A stretch of 61,726 nt of DNA from Tepidibacter mesophilus (GTDB lineage: Bacteria; Bacillota; Clostridia; Peptostreptococcales; Peptostreptococcaceae): assembly GCF_002724055.1 (NCBI RefSeq), contig NZ_BDQY01000022.1, positions 1-61,726 on the forward strand, written 5' to 3'. The notes beneath the pieces are model-generated. The model did not search any database. It was not told the origin of the DNA and worked only from the letters and a program-made list of their open reading frames with translations. This document shows, piece after piece, positions 19,361 to 29,093 of the stretch. The translations under genes were made by a program, and so were the position numbers. Numbering within the stretch: position 1 is the stretch's first letter; every line of letters starts with the position of its first letter.

Positions 19361-20008
19361 TTATCTCTTAACTAAATCTAGCTTAATATTCTTGTTCTTT
19401 ATTTTTTCTAATATCTCCACTATTTTAAATTTTAATTTAACATCTTTATTATCAACTAATATCATTTTATATTCTTCTTTAGTAAGAACTTTTTTTAAAT
19501 TTTTCTTAGTTTTATCATCTGTTATTCCATGATTTATATCTATAAAACATAATGGTGGAAACATTACACACCACCAGTTCTTACCCTTTCCTTCTCCTAT
19601 TACAACCTTTAATGCTCTATATTCTCCAGCAGGTAGTACTATATTAGAATATTTTTTTGTAGGAAAATTTGAATAACCTAAATTCGCTGTTACTGTATAT
19701 TCTTTATCATTTTCTTTTATTTCATCTAAAGCTATTTTCTGTATGTTTTTAATATTTTTTGTAATAATACTTTTAGTCTCTTCTATACTTTTTGATTTTT
19801 CTAACTTCGGAGACAAGAACTCTATTATTTTATCTCTAACCTTTAGCTTTAATGCTTGATCATTTTGAGAATCACTATTTGCTATAACATGAAATCTTAT
19901 TAGTTTTTCTTTATAGTTATCTCTGTTTGCATAAACATCATCTAAATAAGATATGGTACTCATAAAACAAAATAAAGATATAAAAAATACAATTAAAATT
20001 TTTCTCAT
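19361..20008 (-). CDS. spoIIR: Stage II sporulation protein R
   Basis: Forespore-made signalling protein that triggers SpoIIGA processing of pro-sigma-E in the mother cell. 215 aa with an N-terminal secretion segment (about 4-25) and the conserved LIRFHVIANSDSQNDQALKL block, plus NWWCVMFPPLCF in the C-half. RBS GGGGGG at 8 nt. Family members act in the intermembrane space. It is normally expressed under sigma-F; no promoter is clear here. Confidence 0.95.
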   Translation of the reverse strand: MRKILIVFFISLFCFMSTISYLDDVYANRDNYKEKLIRFHVIANSDSQNDQALKLKVRDKIIEFLSPKLEKSKSIEETKSIITKNIKNIQKIALDEIKENDKEYTVTANLGYSNFPTKKYSNIVLPAGEYRALKVVIGEGKGKNWWCVMFPPLCFIDINHGITDDKTKKNLKKVLTKEEYKMILVDNKDVKLKFKIVEILEKIKNKNIKLDLVKR

Positions 20009-20058
20009 AATTTATCCCCCCAAATTAATTTATTATATATCTTTATTTTGCCCTTTTT

Positions 20059-21207
20059 TTACCTTACTATACCTATTCTTCTAATTTTACTGTCTACATG
20101 TAAATTAACTTTCATATTTTTGAAATAATGATCAAAATCATCATTTACTTTTTTATATAAAGGTTGATTATATTTGTATAAGGTTCTTTTTACACCTATA
20201 ACATCTAAGCTATCTTTTTGTAATTTAGATATTAGATTATTGATATTTTCTTTTATCTTATTGTTAGATAATTTTTCTACACCGTGAATAGCTTTATTAT
20301 TTGCTATAAGCCCCTCTACTCCAAATTCATGTTGAGTTATATTTCCTTCAGTATTTATATATATATCTAATATCAAATTATTATCTTTTTCAGTTACCTT
20401 CATTTCACTTTTACTACTTGTTATTTTGTAAGCAACAGGTACATTTTTATAATCAACATGAATATCCATTATATTGTAATTATCTTTAGTAATCATATTC
20501 AAAAATTTGCATTCATAATTATTTAACTCTTGTCTAAATTTATAATCTTTTACAACAACTCCTCCAATAAGTTCTATTCTCTCATTGTTAAAAGTTTTAG
20601 TAGTCATAGGAAATACAGCACTTTCAGTTTCTTGTATCTCTCCTAATATCTTGTTTAAACTTCCATCTATTACTGTACCATTAGATACTGCTGAATTTAA
20701 TATATTTGAATAATACACTCCTACAAGAGGTTGTTCGTTTGGTTTAATGGCTATAAGCTCTGAAGCATCTTCTTGTGATACCAAAATATGCATCTTTCTT
20801 GAAAAGTATCTATTTCTATCTATTCCATCAAGTGTTTGCTTAAATAACTTTTCATCTTTAAGTATTTCTTTCCCTAATACTATTACCTTATTATGAGATA
20901 ATTCTAAGTCAAATGGAGATTTTGCTTCTATTTCATTTATTATAGTATCAAAGGACTCTCCTTCACCTTCCCAATAAAAAGATGGTTCCTTAGTTGGTGT
21001 TTGTTTTGTTCCAAGAAGAGCCACATTAGGTATTTTGAATGATACTTTTATTCTGTCGAATTCTTCTTTCTTTTCATCTTCTTTTAATTTATCTATTCCA
21101 AGACCTATTACAAACCCTCTATTGTTTATTTCAACCTTATCCCAACACCCTGTAATTAATACACCTGTAATCATTGTTATAATTAAAATCGTATATTTCT
21201 GCTTCAT
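20059..21207 (-). CDS. gerKC: GerAC-type germination receptor lipoprotein
   Basis: Ger(x)C lipoprotein, the C subunit of a spore germinant receptor. The signal peptide ends in the lipobox LITGCW (Cys at residue 21); the usual RGFVIGLGID block follows. 382 aa matches the family. Its start overlaps the B-subunit stop as ATGA. The letter K is used by convention for clostridial loci; which germinant is sensed cannot be told from the sequence. Confidence 0.93.
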   Translation of the reverse strand: MKQKYTILIITMITGVLITGCWDKVEINNRGFVIGLGIDKLKEDEKKEEFDRIKVSFKIPNVALLGTKQTPTKEPSFYWEGEGESFDTIINEIEAKSPFDLELSHNKVIVLGKEILKDEKLFKQTLDGIDRNRYFSRKMHILVSQEDASELIAIKPNEQPLVGVYYSNILNSAVSNGTVIDGSLNKILGEIQETESAVFPMTTKTFNNERIELIGGVVVKDYKFRQELNNYECKFLNMITKDNYNIMDIHVDYKNVPVAYKITSSKSEMKVTEKDNNLILDIYINTEGNITQHEFGVEGLIANNKAIHGVEKLSNNKIKENINNLISKLQKDSLDVIGVKRTLYKYNQPLYKKVNDDFDHYFKNMKVNLHVDSKIRRIGIVR

Positions 21208-22304
21208 ACTTTTTTCACCTTCTTACTAAATTGCGAAAATATAAATAGTATAAAAGGAATACCTGCTATGACTGTTGCTTGTAGCGCAACTACATATTTA
21301 CTGCTAACTAAGTCATATAAATGAGCTAGATTATCAGGATATAAGGCTAATATATATATAATTGGTACAATAGCATAATTGAAATAATTTATTTCTTTGC
21401 AATTAGACATATCTCCAATTATTAAGGATACACAAAAAAATAAAACGCATATTGATATAAATATATTGAGAGTCCACGCTCCCATAACCAATGCATCTAA
21501 ATTTTCTAAAAATGCTCCAGGTATATCTATTATCTTTACAATAGTTAATGTAGGCCACATTAGATGTGCAGTTTCAGTTTGTCCAAATACAGCTATACTT
21601 ATAACTGTAAAGAATGCATATGCAATACCCGTAACTCCTAATGAGATCCATTGTATTTTAAATCCATCTTTAGGCTTTTTTATAAAAATACCTAATACAA
21701 GCATAGACTCGAATCCTGCAAATGCTAAATTAGTTAAGAATATATTTGGAAATATCTCGGATATCTTAATATTGAAAATAGGCATTAAATTAGTGAAGTC
21801 GGCGCTTTGAAGTGCAAATAAAAATATAAACATTATAGGTATTACCATCAAGAAAAATATTATCTGAGATATCCTAGCTATACCTTCTATTCCTTTTCTT
21901 GATCCGTAGGCAGATACAAATAGCATAGATATTATTATAACCTCTGTAGGGGTTTTCTTTAGCATATACATTTTTACAACCTCTGTAAATATCCGAGTTA
22001 TAATAGCCATATTCACCAAGTAGTATATTATGAATACAATACATATTAAGTATCCTATTGGTTTAGTTAGAACATTTGAGCTTATCTGCATAAGAGTTTT
22101 ATTTTGAAATTTATATATAACTCTATATATAAAGTATCCAAAGAGAATGCATGCGCATGTTGATATAATTATAATTATGAAGCCTGAACCTTTGACTTCA
22201 TCTGCTAAGTTTCTTGGCAAAGATAAAATACCTACACCTAGTATTGTACTCATCAAAAGCGTTATCATCTGAGATGTACCTATTTTTTCTTTAGTTGAAA
22301 TCAT
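21204..22304 (-). CDS. gerKB: GerAB-type germination receptor permease subunit
   Basis: Integral-membrane B subunit, amino-acid-permease-like, 366 aa with about ten hydrophobic segments; begins ISTKEKIGTSQMITLLMSTI, typical of endospore-germination permeases. In the family this subunit binds the germinant. It overlaps both neighbours by 4 nt (ATGA), so the A, B and C subunits are likely translationally coupled. Both ends are intact. Confidence 0.94.
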   Translation of the reverse strand: MISTKEKIGTSQMITLLMSTILGVGILSLPRNLADEVKGSGFIIIIISTCACILFGYFIYRVIYKFQNKTLMQISSNVLTKPIGYLICIVFIIYYLVNMAIITRIFTEVVKMYMLKKTPTEVIIISMLFVSAYGSRKGIEGIARISQIIFFLMVIPIMFIFLFALQSADFTNLMPIFNIKISEIFPNIFLTNLAFAGFESMLVLGIFIKKPKDGFKIQWISLGVTGIAYAFFTVISIAVFGQTETAHLMWPTLTIVKIIDIPGAFLENLDALVMGAWTLNIFISICVLFFCVSLIIGDMSNCKEINYFNYAIVPIIYILALYPDNLAHLYDLVSSKYVVALQATVIAGIPFILFIFSQFSKKVKKV

Positions 22305-23830
22305 TTTTTAATATCATCCTCCCCGAATATCTCTTTTCTTTTATCATCTAATCTATTTCGATTTTTTTTTGTATACATTTTAGGTCTTGTATCCATGGAT
22401 GGTATAGGTGCCCTTATAATACTATCTTTAAGATCTTTAAAATTTTCTCCAACAGAGCATAACGGCTCTAAATAAGGAATTCCAAAACTTCTTAAATTAG
22501 CTAAATCTATTAGCATAACTAAGAACACTAATATTATTCCATACAGACCTAATATAGATGCCATAATCATAAATCCAAATCTATATATCCTAAATCCTAT
22601 TGCCATATTGTAACTTGGTATTGCAAAAGAAGATATTGCAGTTATAGCAACTATAATTACCATAAGAGGGCTTACTATGCCAGCTTGAACAGCAGCTTGA
22701 CCTATTACAAGACCACCTACGATACCTATTGTAGATCCAATCGCTCTTGGAAGTCTAACTCCAGCTTCTCTTAATAGTTCTAATGTAGCTTCCATTATAA
22801 AAGCTTCTGTAAATGCAGGAAAAGGTACCCCTTGTCTTGTTGCTGCAAGATATACAGCAAGATCTGTCGGTAACATATCTGGATGATACGAAGATATGGC
22901 TATATACAAAGATGGCAAGAATAAAGAAAATCCCGCAGCAATCCATCTTATGATTCTTACAAAGCTAGCTATTATCCATCTTTCATAATAATCATCAGGC
23001 GATTGTAAAAATGTAGTTAGAGTAACTGGGACCATAAGAGCAAAGGGTGTATTGTCTACTAATATTGCAACTCTTCCTTCATATAAAGAAGATGCTACCA
23101 CATCAGGTCTTTCTGTATTCTGTATTTGAGGAAATAAAGAATAACAATCATCTTCTATTAGCTGTTCTATATCTCCGCTTTCTTGAATTACATCTATATC
23201 TATTTCATCTAGTCTTTTTTTAACTTCTTCTAAAACGTCATTATTGACTATATCTTCTATATATAGTAGGGCTACATCCGTTTTTGACTTTTCTCCTATT
23301 GATAGATTCTTTATTTTTAGATTTGTATCCCTTATCCTTCTTCTAACTAAGGACGTATTTACTTTTAAAGTTTCAGTAAATCCATCTCTAGCTCCTCTTA
23401 TTACAACTTCAGACTGCGGCTCTGATATCGAACGAGTTGGCCATCCTCTTGAAGATAATAATATAGATTCCTCGACATTATCTATAAATAAAAGAGTTTC
23501 TCCTACCAGGATATTATTAATACATTCTTTCATTTCCTTAATTTCTTTTATTTCAGTTATTGCTATAGTTTTTTTCTTTATTAAATCCTCTATATTGTTC
23601 TTTATATCATTAGGCGTAGCTACTCTAGATGAAACCATCAAATTATTTAAAGCAAATTCACTAATTAGTGCCTTATCCGTCATACCATCAATGTAGACAA
23701 TAGCCATTTTGCAATCCTTATCAACACCAACATCAAATTCTCTTATAACCAAATCATCGCAATTTTCAAATTCTTTATTTATAATATCAAGCTTATATTC
23801 AAGCTTATATTCATCTTTTTTAACTTGCAT
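22301..23830 (-). CDS. gerKA: GerAA-type germination receptor subunit
   Basis: A subunit of the GerA receptor family, 509 aa. A soluble N-terminal half (about 1-270) carries IREFDVG, VIYIDG-like and PTRSISEPQSEVVIRGARDGF; the C-half holds about five membrane segments with PFPAFTEAFIMEATLELLREAGVRLP. RBS AGGAGGTGA before the ATG. The receptor is probably assembled in the inner spore membrane. C. difficile lacks GerA receptors (established knowledge), so this organism germinates by a different route or has both. Confidence 0.95.
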   Translation of the reverse strand: MQVKKDEYKLEYKLDIINKEFENCDDLVIREFDVGVDKDCKMAIVYIDGMTDKALISEFALNNLMVSSRVATPNDIKNNIEDLIKKKTIAITEIKEIKEMKECINNILVGETLLFIDNVEESILLSSRGWPTRSISEPQSEVVIRGARDGFTETLKVNTSLVRRRIRDTNLKIKNLSIGEKSKTDVALLYIEDIVNNDVLEEVKKRLDEIDIDVIQESGDIEQLIEDDCYSLFPQIQNTERPDVVASSLYEGRVAILVDNTPFALMVPVTLTTFLQSPDDYYERWIIASFVRIIRWIAAGFSLFLPSLYIAISSYHPDMLPTDLAVYLAATRQGVPFPAFTEAFIMEATLELLREAGVRLPRAIGSTIGIVGGLVIGQAAVQAGIVSPLMVIIVAITAISSFAIPSYNMAIGFRIYRFGFMIMASILGLYGIILVFLVMLIDLANLRSFGIPYLEPLCSVGENFKDLKDSIIRAPIPSMDTRPKMYTKKNRNRLDDKRKEIFGEDDIKK

Positions 23831-23834
23831 TTAT

Positions 23835-24005
23835 TCACCTCCTATTTACATAATATATATAGTATGCAGCGGACATAGCAATATAAGATATTCCTAAAAA
23901 TTTGGCTATATTGTATTCTTTATTTAGCTTCTTTTTTTTCAAAATATTACAGTCCCATACCAACATATATATGCCTACTATTAAAAGTAAACCAATTATA
24001 TACAT
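23835..24005 (-). CDS. Small two-segment membrane protein (CLC_0170-like)
   Basis: About 56 aa with two predicted membrane segments, separated by a Lys-rich turn (LKKKKLNKEYN). It resembles small CLC_0170-type proteins seen next to clostridial gerA loci. I take the ATG at 24005 because AGGAGAGG precedes it by 5 nt; the upstream ATG at 24029 would place that ribosome site inside the gene. It ends 5 nt before gerKA, so it is part of the receptor operon. Confidence 0.65.
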   Translation of the reverse strand: MYIIGLLLIVGIYMLVWDCNILKKKKLNKEYNIAKFLGISYIAMSAAYYIYYVNRR

Positions 24006-24107
24006 ATTATCCTCTCCTATAAATCCCAATTCATATACAAATTTCTATATAACTTAGTCTATCTATATATAATTTTTCCCAAAATTAAATTTAAATACAT
24101 ACAAAAA

Positions 24108-24139
24108 AATAAAAGTCCTAAAATTTTAGGACTTTTATT
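24108..24139 (-). terminator. Terminator of ispE-gntR
   Basis: A long, perfect inverted repeat AATAAAAGTCCTAAAA / TTTTAGGACTTTTATT overlapping the stop codon of the GntR gene; T-rich on the minus-strand side. Confidence 0.85.
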
Positions 24140-24821
24140 TTTCGCAATTCTTTCTTCTTGATTTCTCTATTATGAAGTTTTGAGCATTTTCCATATGTTC
24201 AGTAGATCTTTGCATAGCCTCTTTAGAATTTCTATTATATATAGCCTCTATTATATTTTCATGCTCCTTCACTAAATTCTTAGAAGTATCATGATCTGAT
24301 ATATATGTCACTCTAAATCTATAAACCTGTTCTCTTAAAGAGTTGTTTATTTGAATAAGTTTTTGATTGTTTGTTGAATTGAATATAAGATCATGCAATT
24401 CTATATCCTTTTTAACCATCATATCTATATCTCCATTTTCTAAGCTTTTCTTATACTGATAGGATATAAGTTCTAGTTTTTCTAAATCTTCATCAGTCAT
24501 TCTCTCAGCTGCAACAGATGCTGCAAGCCCCTCTAATGCTGCTCTTATTTCTAAAACTTCTATTATATCTTTTAATGATACATCTGCAACATATGCTCCT
24601 TTTCTAGGGAGCATAACTACTAATCCTTCTAACTCTAATTTTCTAATAGCCTCTCTAACCGGTGTTCTACTAACCCCTAGCTGTTCGGCTAATTGAACCT
24701 CCATAAGTCTTTGTGCAGGTTCTAATTTCCCTTTTAATATTGATTCTCTTAAATATTCAAATACTATTTCCCTTAAAGGTTTGTAATTTTCTAACTTCAA
24801 TTTTTCTAAGTTATCCTTCAA
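24135..24821 (-). CDS. GntR-family transcriptional regulator (FCD/FadR type)
   Basis: About 228 aa. N-terminal winged helix (LREIVFEYLRESIL, then LAEQLGVSRTPVREAIRKLELEGLV at about residues 30-75) and a C-terminal FCD ligand domain (LEIRAALEGLAA, ... HDLIFNST). Start: the TTG at 24821, 8 nt after GGGAGGA; the ATG at 24845 overlaps ispE further and has no ribosome site. The gene follows ispE and its target is unknown. The nearby oxaloacetate decarboxylase operon, with a perfect operator-like repeat at 29311-29344, is a candidate. Confidence 0.9.
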   Translation of the reverse strand: MKDNLEKLKLENYKPLREIVFEYLRESILKGKLEPAQRLMEVQLAEQLGVSRTPVREAIRKLELEGLVVMLPRKGAYVADVSLKDIIEVLEIRAALEGLAASVAAERMTDEDLEKLELISYQYKKSLENGDIDMMVKKDIELHDLIFNSTNNQKLIQINNSLREQVYRFRVTYISDHDTSKNLVKEHENIIEAIYNRNSKEAMQRSTEHMENAQNFIIEKSRRKNCEK

Positions 24822-25686
24822 TTTCGATTCCTCCCTTATAAGCATTAACTAAATATGTTTGTTTGTATACTTTTTGTAATTCTTCCTTTGCGTTTTGTGC
24901 ATAATCTAAATTATCGAATATTCCAAATACTGTTGGTCCACTTCCACTCATCATAGATTCTAACGCCTTATATTTAATCATTGTTCTCTTTATTTCTTTT
25001 ATTTCTATATATTTATTTTCAGTTACACTTTCAAGTACATTAACCATACTATCAGCTAAAGCTTGTACATCGTTTTCCTCAAGAGTGTTCACTATATTGT
25101 CCGTATTAGGTCTTCTAGATACATTATTCATATCTAGATTCTGATATACCCACTTTGTCGAAACCAATATATCTGGCTTACATATAAGTATTTTAACATT
25201 TCTTAAACCTTTTATTCTAGTCAATTTTTCTCCTATCCCTTTAGCAATTGCAGTTCCTCCCAATATGCAAAATGGAACATCAGCTCCAAGCCTTAGTCCA
25301 ATCTCCATAAGTTGGTTTTGAGTTAATTTTAAATCCCATAGTTTATTAAGCCCAACTAAAACAGCGGCAGCATTTGTACTTCCTCCTGCTAACCCAGCTG
25401 CTACAGGTATATTTTTATTTATTACTATTTTTACACCTTTATCTATATTGAATTCTTTTTTTATCAAATCAGCAGCTTTGTAAGCTATATTACTAGAATC
25501 TGTGGGTACATATTCATTATCACAATCTATATATATTCCTCTATCTATCTCCTCTATATTTACATTATCATATAAATCTATAGTTTGCATAATCATTTCT
25601 ACTAAATGATAATCATCTTCTCTTTTTCCAAGTACATCTATAGATAAATTTATTTTCGCTCTACATTTTAAATTCAAGCTTTTCAT
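24811..25686 (-). CDS. ispE: 4-diphosphocytidyl-2-C-methyl-D-erythritol kinase
   Basis: GHMP kinase of the non-mevalonate isoprenoid pathway. 291 aa with the ATP loop PVAAGLAGGSTNAAA at about residues 91-105 and the C-terminal SGSGPTVFGIF block. RBS TAGGAGG before the ATG. Its 3' end overlaps the GntR gene. In Clostridioides-like genomes ispE is followed by the GntR gene and spoIIR, as here, but preceded directly by the sipL region; here a decarboxylase operon intervenes. Confidence 0.96.
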   Translation of the reverse strand: MKSLNLKCRAKINLSIDVLGKREDDYHLVEMIMQTIDLYDNVNIEEIDRGIYIDCDNEYVPTDSSNIAYKAADLIKKEFNIDKGVKIVINKNIPVAAGLAGGSTNAAAVLVGLNKLWDLKLTQNQLMEIGLRLGADVPFCILGGTAIAKGIGEKLTRIKGLRNVKILICKPDILVSTKWVYQNLDMNNVSRRPNTDNIVNTLEENDVQALADSMVNVLESVTENKYIEIKEIKRTMIKYKALESMMSGSGPTVFGIFDNLDYAQNAKEELQKVYKQTYLVNAYKGGIEIEG

Positions 25687-25814
25687 ATACTCCTCCTAAT
25701 TAATTTAAAAATAGCCTTAATTCTTTATTATATTATAATACATAATACATAGTATAACAAAGTATTATATAATTTCCTTGTATATAACTTTTTGTAAATT
25801 ATATAATGGACCCA

Positions 25815-25866
25815 AAAAAAAGTCGCCTTAGTCTATAAATTAATTTATAAGTCAAGACAACCTTTT
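25815..25866 (-). terminator. Terminator of the oxaloacetate decarboxylase operon
   Basis: On the minus strand a hairpin around ATAAATT / AATTTAT with GTCTT/AAGGC flanks, preceded by A-rich and followed by an eight-T run. It begins directly after the beta-subunit stop region. Confidence 0.65.
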
Positions 25867-25870
25867 TTAT

Positions 25871-26983
25871 TTATTTAAAAATATTAAGTAGTATCCCCGC
25901 TGCAACAGCCGATCCTATAACCCCTGCAACATTAGGTCCCATGGCATGCATTAAAAGAAAATTCGAAGGATTCTCCTCTACACCCATCTTTTGTACAACT
26001 CTCGCTGACATTGGCACAGCAGAAACTCCTGCTGCTCCTATCATGGGATTTATTTTTCCTTTAGTCATCTTATACATGATTTTGCCAAATAAAACGCCAC
26101 ATGCTGTCCCAATAGAAAAAGCCACAAGTCCAAGTGCTATTATTCCAAGTGTTTGAACAGTAAGAAAAGTATTAGCATCTGCTTTTGCACCAACTGTAAG
26201 TCCTAAAATAATTGTTATTATGTACATTAGAGAGTTTTGAGCAGTTTCAACAAGCTTTGGAACCATCTCAGATTCTTTAATTAGATTTCCAAACATAAGC
26301 ATACCTATTAATGGTGCAGAAGATGGTAAAAGTAAAATTGTAAAAACAGCTACTATAATTGGAAATATTACTTTTTCCTTTTTAGATACATGTCTTAACT
26401 GTTCCATTTTAACCATTCTTTCTTCTTTTGTAGTTAAAAATCTTATAATAGGAGGTTGAATAATAGGAACTAAAGCCATATATGAATAAGCTGCAAGTGC
26501 TATAGGCCCTAAAAGGTCTTTTGCTAACTGACTAGTAAGATATATAGCTGTAGGTCCATCAGCTCCTCCTATTATTCCAATCGATGCCGCTTCAGGCCCA
26601 GTGAATCCAAGTAGTATTGCTCCTATAAATGCAAAAAATATTCCAAACTGTGCCGCTGCTCCTAAAAGAATACTTTTTGGGTTTGCGATAAGTGGCCCAA
26701 AATCAGTACTTGCTCCAACACATAAAAATATTAGTGGTGGATAAATCCCAAGCTTTGTCCCCATATATAGATAATGTAGTAGTCCGCTATCCCCCATTAA
26801 ATCAGCTTTTGGCAAATTCACTAAAAGCATTCCAAATGATATTGGAATTAATAAATAAGGTTCATAACCTTTTTTTATAGCTAAATAAAGAAAGGCGAAT
26901 GATATTATAATCATAATCAATTCTTTATAAGTCATAGCTGAAAATCCAGTTGAAAACCAGAACTCTTGTAACATCCTTAGCAT
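25871..26983 (-). CDS. oadB: Na+-pumping decarboxylase, beta subunit (oxaloacetate type)
   Basis: Second paralogue of the membrane Na+-pump subunit, about 370 aa. Same signatures as the first: [23 protein letters not shown] and the C-terminal [19 protein letters not shown] block. It lacks the about 36-residue insertion of the methylmalonyl-type paralogue. I take the ATG at 26983, with AAAGGACGTG as ribosome site, rather than the GTG at 26992. Last gene of the alpha-gamma-carrier-beta operon. Confidence 0.92.
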   Translation of the reverse strand: MLRMLQEFWFSTGFSAMTYKELIMIIISFAFLYLAIKKGYEPYLLIPISFGMLLVNLPKADLMGDSGLLHYLYMGTKLGIYPPLIFLCVGASTDFGPLIANPKSILLGAAAQFGIFFAFIGAILLGFTGPEAASIGIIGGADGPTAIYLTSQLAKDLLGPIALAAYSYMALVPIIQPPIIRFLTTKEERMVKMEQLRHVSKKEKVIFPIIVAVFTILLLPSSAPLIGMLMFGNLIKESEMVPKLVETAQNSLMYIITIILGLTVGAKADANTFLTVQTLGIIALGLVAFSIGTACGVLFGKIMYKMTKGKINPMIGAAGVSAVPMSARVVQKMGVEENPSNFLLMHAMGPNVAGVIGSAVAAGILLNIFK

Positions 26984-27006
26984 ATTAATCACGTCCTTTT
27001 TAGCTG

Positions 27007-27369
27007 TTATCCTATAGTAATTAAAACATCTCCCCCTGTTACACTTGCTCCTTTTGACGTATTTATTGAAGTTATTTGTCCATCTACCGGAGCAACTATT
27101 TCATTTTCCATTTTCATAGCTTCTAAAACAAGAAGTACGTCCCCTGCTTTAATATTGTCTCCTTCATTTGCTTTAACAGAAACAATCGTTCCTGGCATAG
27201 GGGCTTTTACATCTTCACCTTGGGTAGAAGTTTTTTTTGAAGGAATAGATTTTATCTTTTCTACTGATTTTGGAACAGATTTAGGTTCTACCTGAACTTC
27301 AGATTCAGTAATTTCTTCTACTTCAACCTCATATGATTTCCCATTTAAGTTTATTTTATATTTTTTCAT
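27007..27369 (-). CDS. Biotin carboxyl carrier subunit (oxaloacetate type)
   Basis: 120-aa biotinyl protein; biotin site EAMKMENE near residue 86, C-terminal biotinyl domain, and a Pro/Lys/Ser-rich linker in the middle. In many oxaloacetate decarboxylases this domain is fused to the alpha chain; here it is separate, as in the methylmalonyl-type operon. RBS AAGGAG before the ATG. Confidence 0.92.
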   Translation of the reverse strand: MKKYKINLNGKSYEVEVEEITESEVQVEPKSVPKSVEKIKSIPSKKTSTQGEDVKAPMPGTIVSVKANEGDNIKAGDVLLVLEAMKMENEIVAPVDGQITSINTSKGASVTGGDVLITIG

Positions 27370-27401
27370 ATCTATAACCGCTCCTTCTATTCTCTTTAAA
27401 T

Positions 27402-27713
27402 TTATGCTACCCTTTTTATGCTATTAATTCTAATTTTTGAGTTATTATGATTATTACTTGCTAAAACTGCAGCTGTAAGAGCTGCAACAAGATCTATTTC
27501 TTCATCTAATTCATTGATTTGCTCATAAGCATCATTTTTAAAATCATCCATTGATATTTCTGAATCTTTTTGCTTTTGTTTTTCTAAATCTTTTTTATAA
27601 AAAACAACTTTAAATAATTCTAAGATTTGAGAAATAAAAAAAAGACTTACAAATACTACACTCATACTTAAAAAAGTGATTTTAATACCTTCTAAAATAG
27701 TTATATTTTCCAT
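27402..27713 (-). CDS. oadG: OadG-type gamma subunit
   Basis: 103 aa: one N-terminal membrane segment (about residues 10-32), a charged Asp/Glu/Lys-rich linker and [13 protein letters not shown], similar in plan to mmdD at 2089-2496. In the oxaloacetate family the gamma chain anchors the complex and can bind zinc; I see no clear zinc-ligand cluster at the C terminus here. RBS GGAGG with good spacing. Confidence 0.85.
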   Translation of the reverse strand: MENITILEGIKITFLSMSVVFVSLFFISQILELFKVVFYKKDLEKQKQKDSEISMDDFKNDAYEQINELDEEIDLVAALTAAVLASNNHNNSKIRINSIKRVA

Positions 27714-27725
27714 AATATTACCTCC

Positions 27726-29093
27726 TTACATAATAACTTCTATATTACAAATATCATCTTTTTTATTTTCTAAGAAATCTTTAGCAACCTGAGGGAAAAG
27801 GGCAAATGACAAAATATCTTCTTCAGTTTTATATAAACCTTGTATTTCTTTTTTCACATCTTCAAATCCAGGTTCTAAAAGATCTGCTGGTCTTATAGTT
27901 ATAACTTCTCCTTTTCCTATAATTTTTTCTTTTATTTCTTCTTTTATAGGAGCTGGTGATTTTCCATAAAGACCTTTTACATAATCCTTTATCTCTTTAG
28001 GCACCATTTTATATCTTTCACCTGTTAAAATATTAAATACTGCCTGAGTTCCTACCATTTGACTAAGTGGAGTTACAAGTGGTGGAAATCCTAGGTCTTC
28101 TCTAACTCTTGGAACTTCAGCTAAAACTTCTTCATATTTATCTTCTGCATTTTGTATTTTAAGCTGAGATAAAAGATTCGAAAGCATACCTCCTGGAACT
28201 TTATAGCTTAAAGTCTTAGGCTCAGTATTTAATACTTTAGGATTTAAAACTCCATTTTCTAAATATTTTTCTTTTATTGGTTTAAAATATGATGCTATTT
28301 CGTTTAAAGCTTTTATATTAAGTTTAGGATCTCTATTACTTTCTGAGAGTGCTATTGCTAAAGATTCAGTAGGCGGTTGAGAAGTTCCTCCCGAAAAAGG
28401 TGATATAGCAGTATCTATAATATCAACTCCAGCTTCTACAGCTTTCATATATGTCATTGATGCTATCCCACTAGTGGCATGAGTATGAAGTTCTATAGGA
28501 AGTTTTGTATTCTTCTTTATTTCATTTATAAGTTCATATGTGCTGTAAGGAGTAAGTATACCTGCCATATCCTTTATACATATAGAATCTGCTCCTATAC
28601 TTTCCATTTGATTTACTAAATTTATATAATAATCTAATGTGTGAACTTTACTTGTCGTGTAAGATATAGCACACTGACAATGTGCTTTTTCTTTTTTTAT
28701 AGTTTTTACTGAAGTTTCTAGATTTCTTGTATCATTTAAAGCATCAAATACACGGATTATATCTATACCATTCTCTATAGATTTTTGTATGAATCTTTCA
28801 ACTATATCATCTGGATAATGCTTATATCCTAAAAGATTTTGACCTCTAAGAAGCATTTGTAGTTTTGTCTTTTTTACTCTTTTTCTTATTTCTCTTAGTC
28901 TTTCCCATGGATCTTCATTTAAGAATCTAAGGCATGCATCAAATGTTGCCCCTCCCCAAACTTCCATCGCATGATAATTAGCTTCGTCCATGACTTCAAG
29001 TATTGGAAGTATTTCATCAGTTGTAAGTCTTGTTGCTATAAGAGATTGGTGCCCATCTCTTAAAGCTGTTTCCATTATTTTAAGTCTATTCAC
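27726..29093 (-). CDS. oadA: Oxaloacetate decarboxylase-type alpha subunit (carboxyltransferase)
   Basis: Carboxyltransferase of the pyruvate carboxylase/OadA/5S type, with about 455 aa. Seen: the N-terminal METALRDGHQSL block, MEVWGGATFDACLRFL, metal-binding HTHATSG and the C-terminal PYC_OADA region. No biotinyl domain; that is a separate subunit. I take the GTG at 29093: AAAGAGGTGA lies 5 nt upstream, while the ATG at 29126 has no such site. Oxaloacetate is the most likely substrate; a transcarboxylase-type role is the alternative. Confidence 0.93.
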   Translation of the reverse strand: MNRLKIMETALRDGHQSLIATRLTTDEILPILEVMDEANYHAMEVWGGATFDACLRFLNEDPWERLREIRKRVKKTKLQMLLRGQNLLGYKHYPDDIVERFIQKSIENGIDIIRVFDALNDTRNLETSVKTIKKEKAHCQCAISYTTSKVHTLDYYINLVNQMESIGADSICIKDMAGILTPYSTYELINEIKKNTKLPIELHTHATSGIASMTYMKAVEAGVDIIDTAISPFSGGTSQPPTESLAIALSESNRDPKLNIKALNEIASYFKPIKEKYLENGVLNPKVLNTEPKTLSYKVPGGMLSNLLSQLKIQNAEDKYEEVLAEVPRVREDLGFPPLVTPLSQMVGTQAVFNILTGERYKMVPKEIKDYVKGLYGKSPAPIKEEIKEKIIGKGEVITIRPADLLEPGFEDVKKEIQGLYKTEEDILSFALFPQVAKDFLENKKDDICNIEVIM

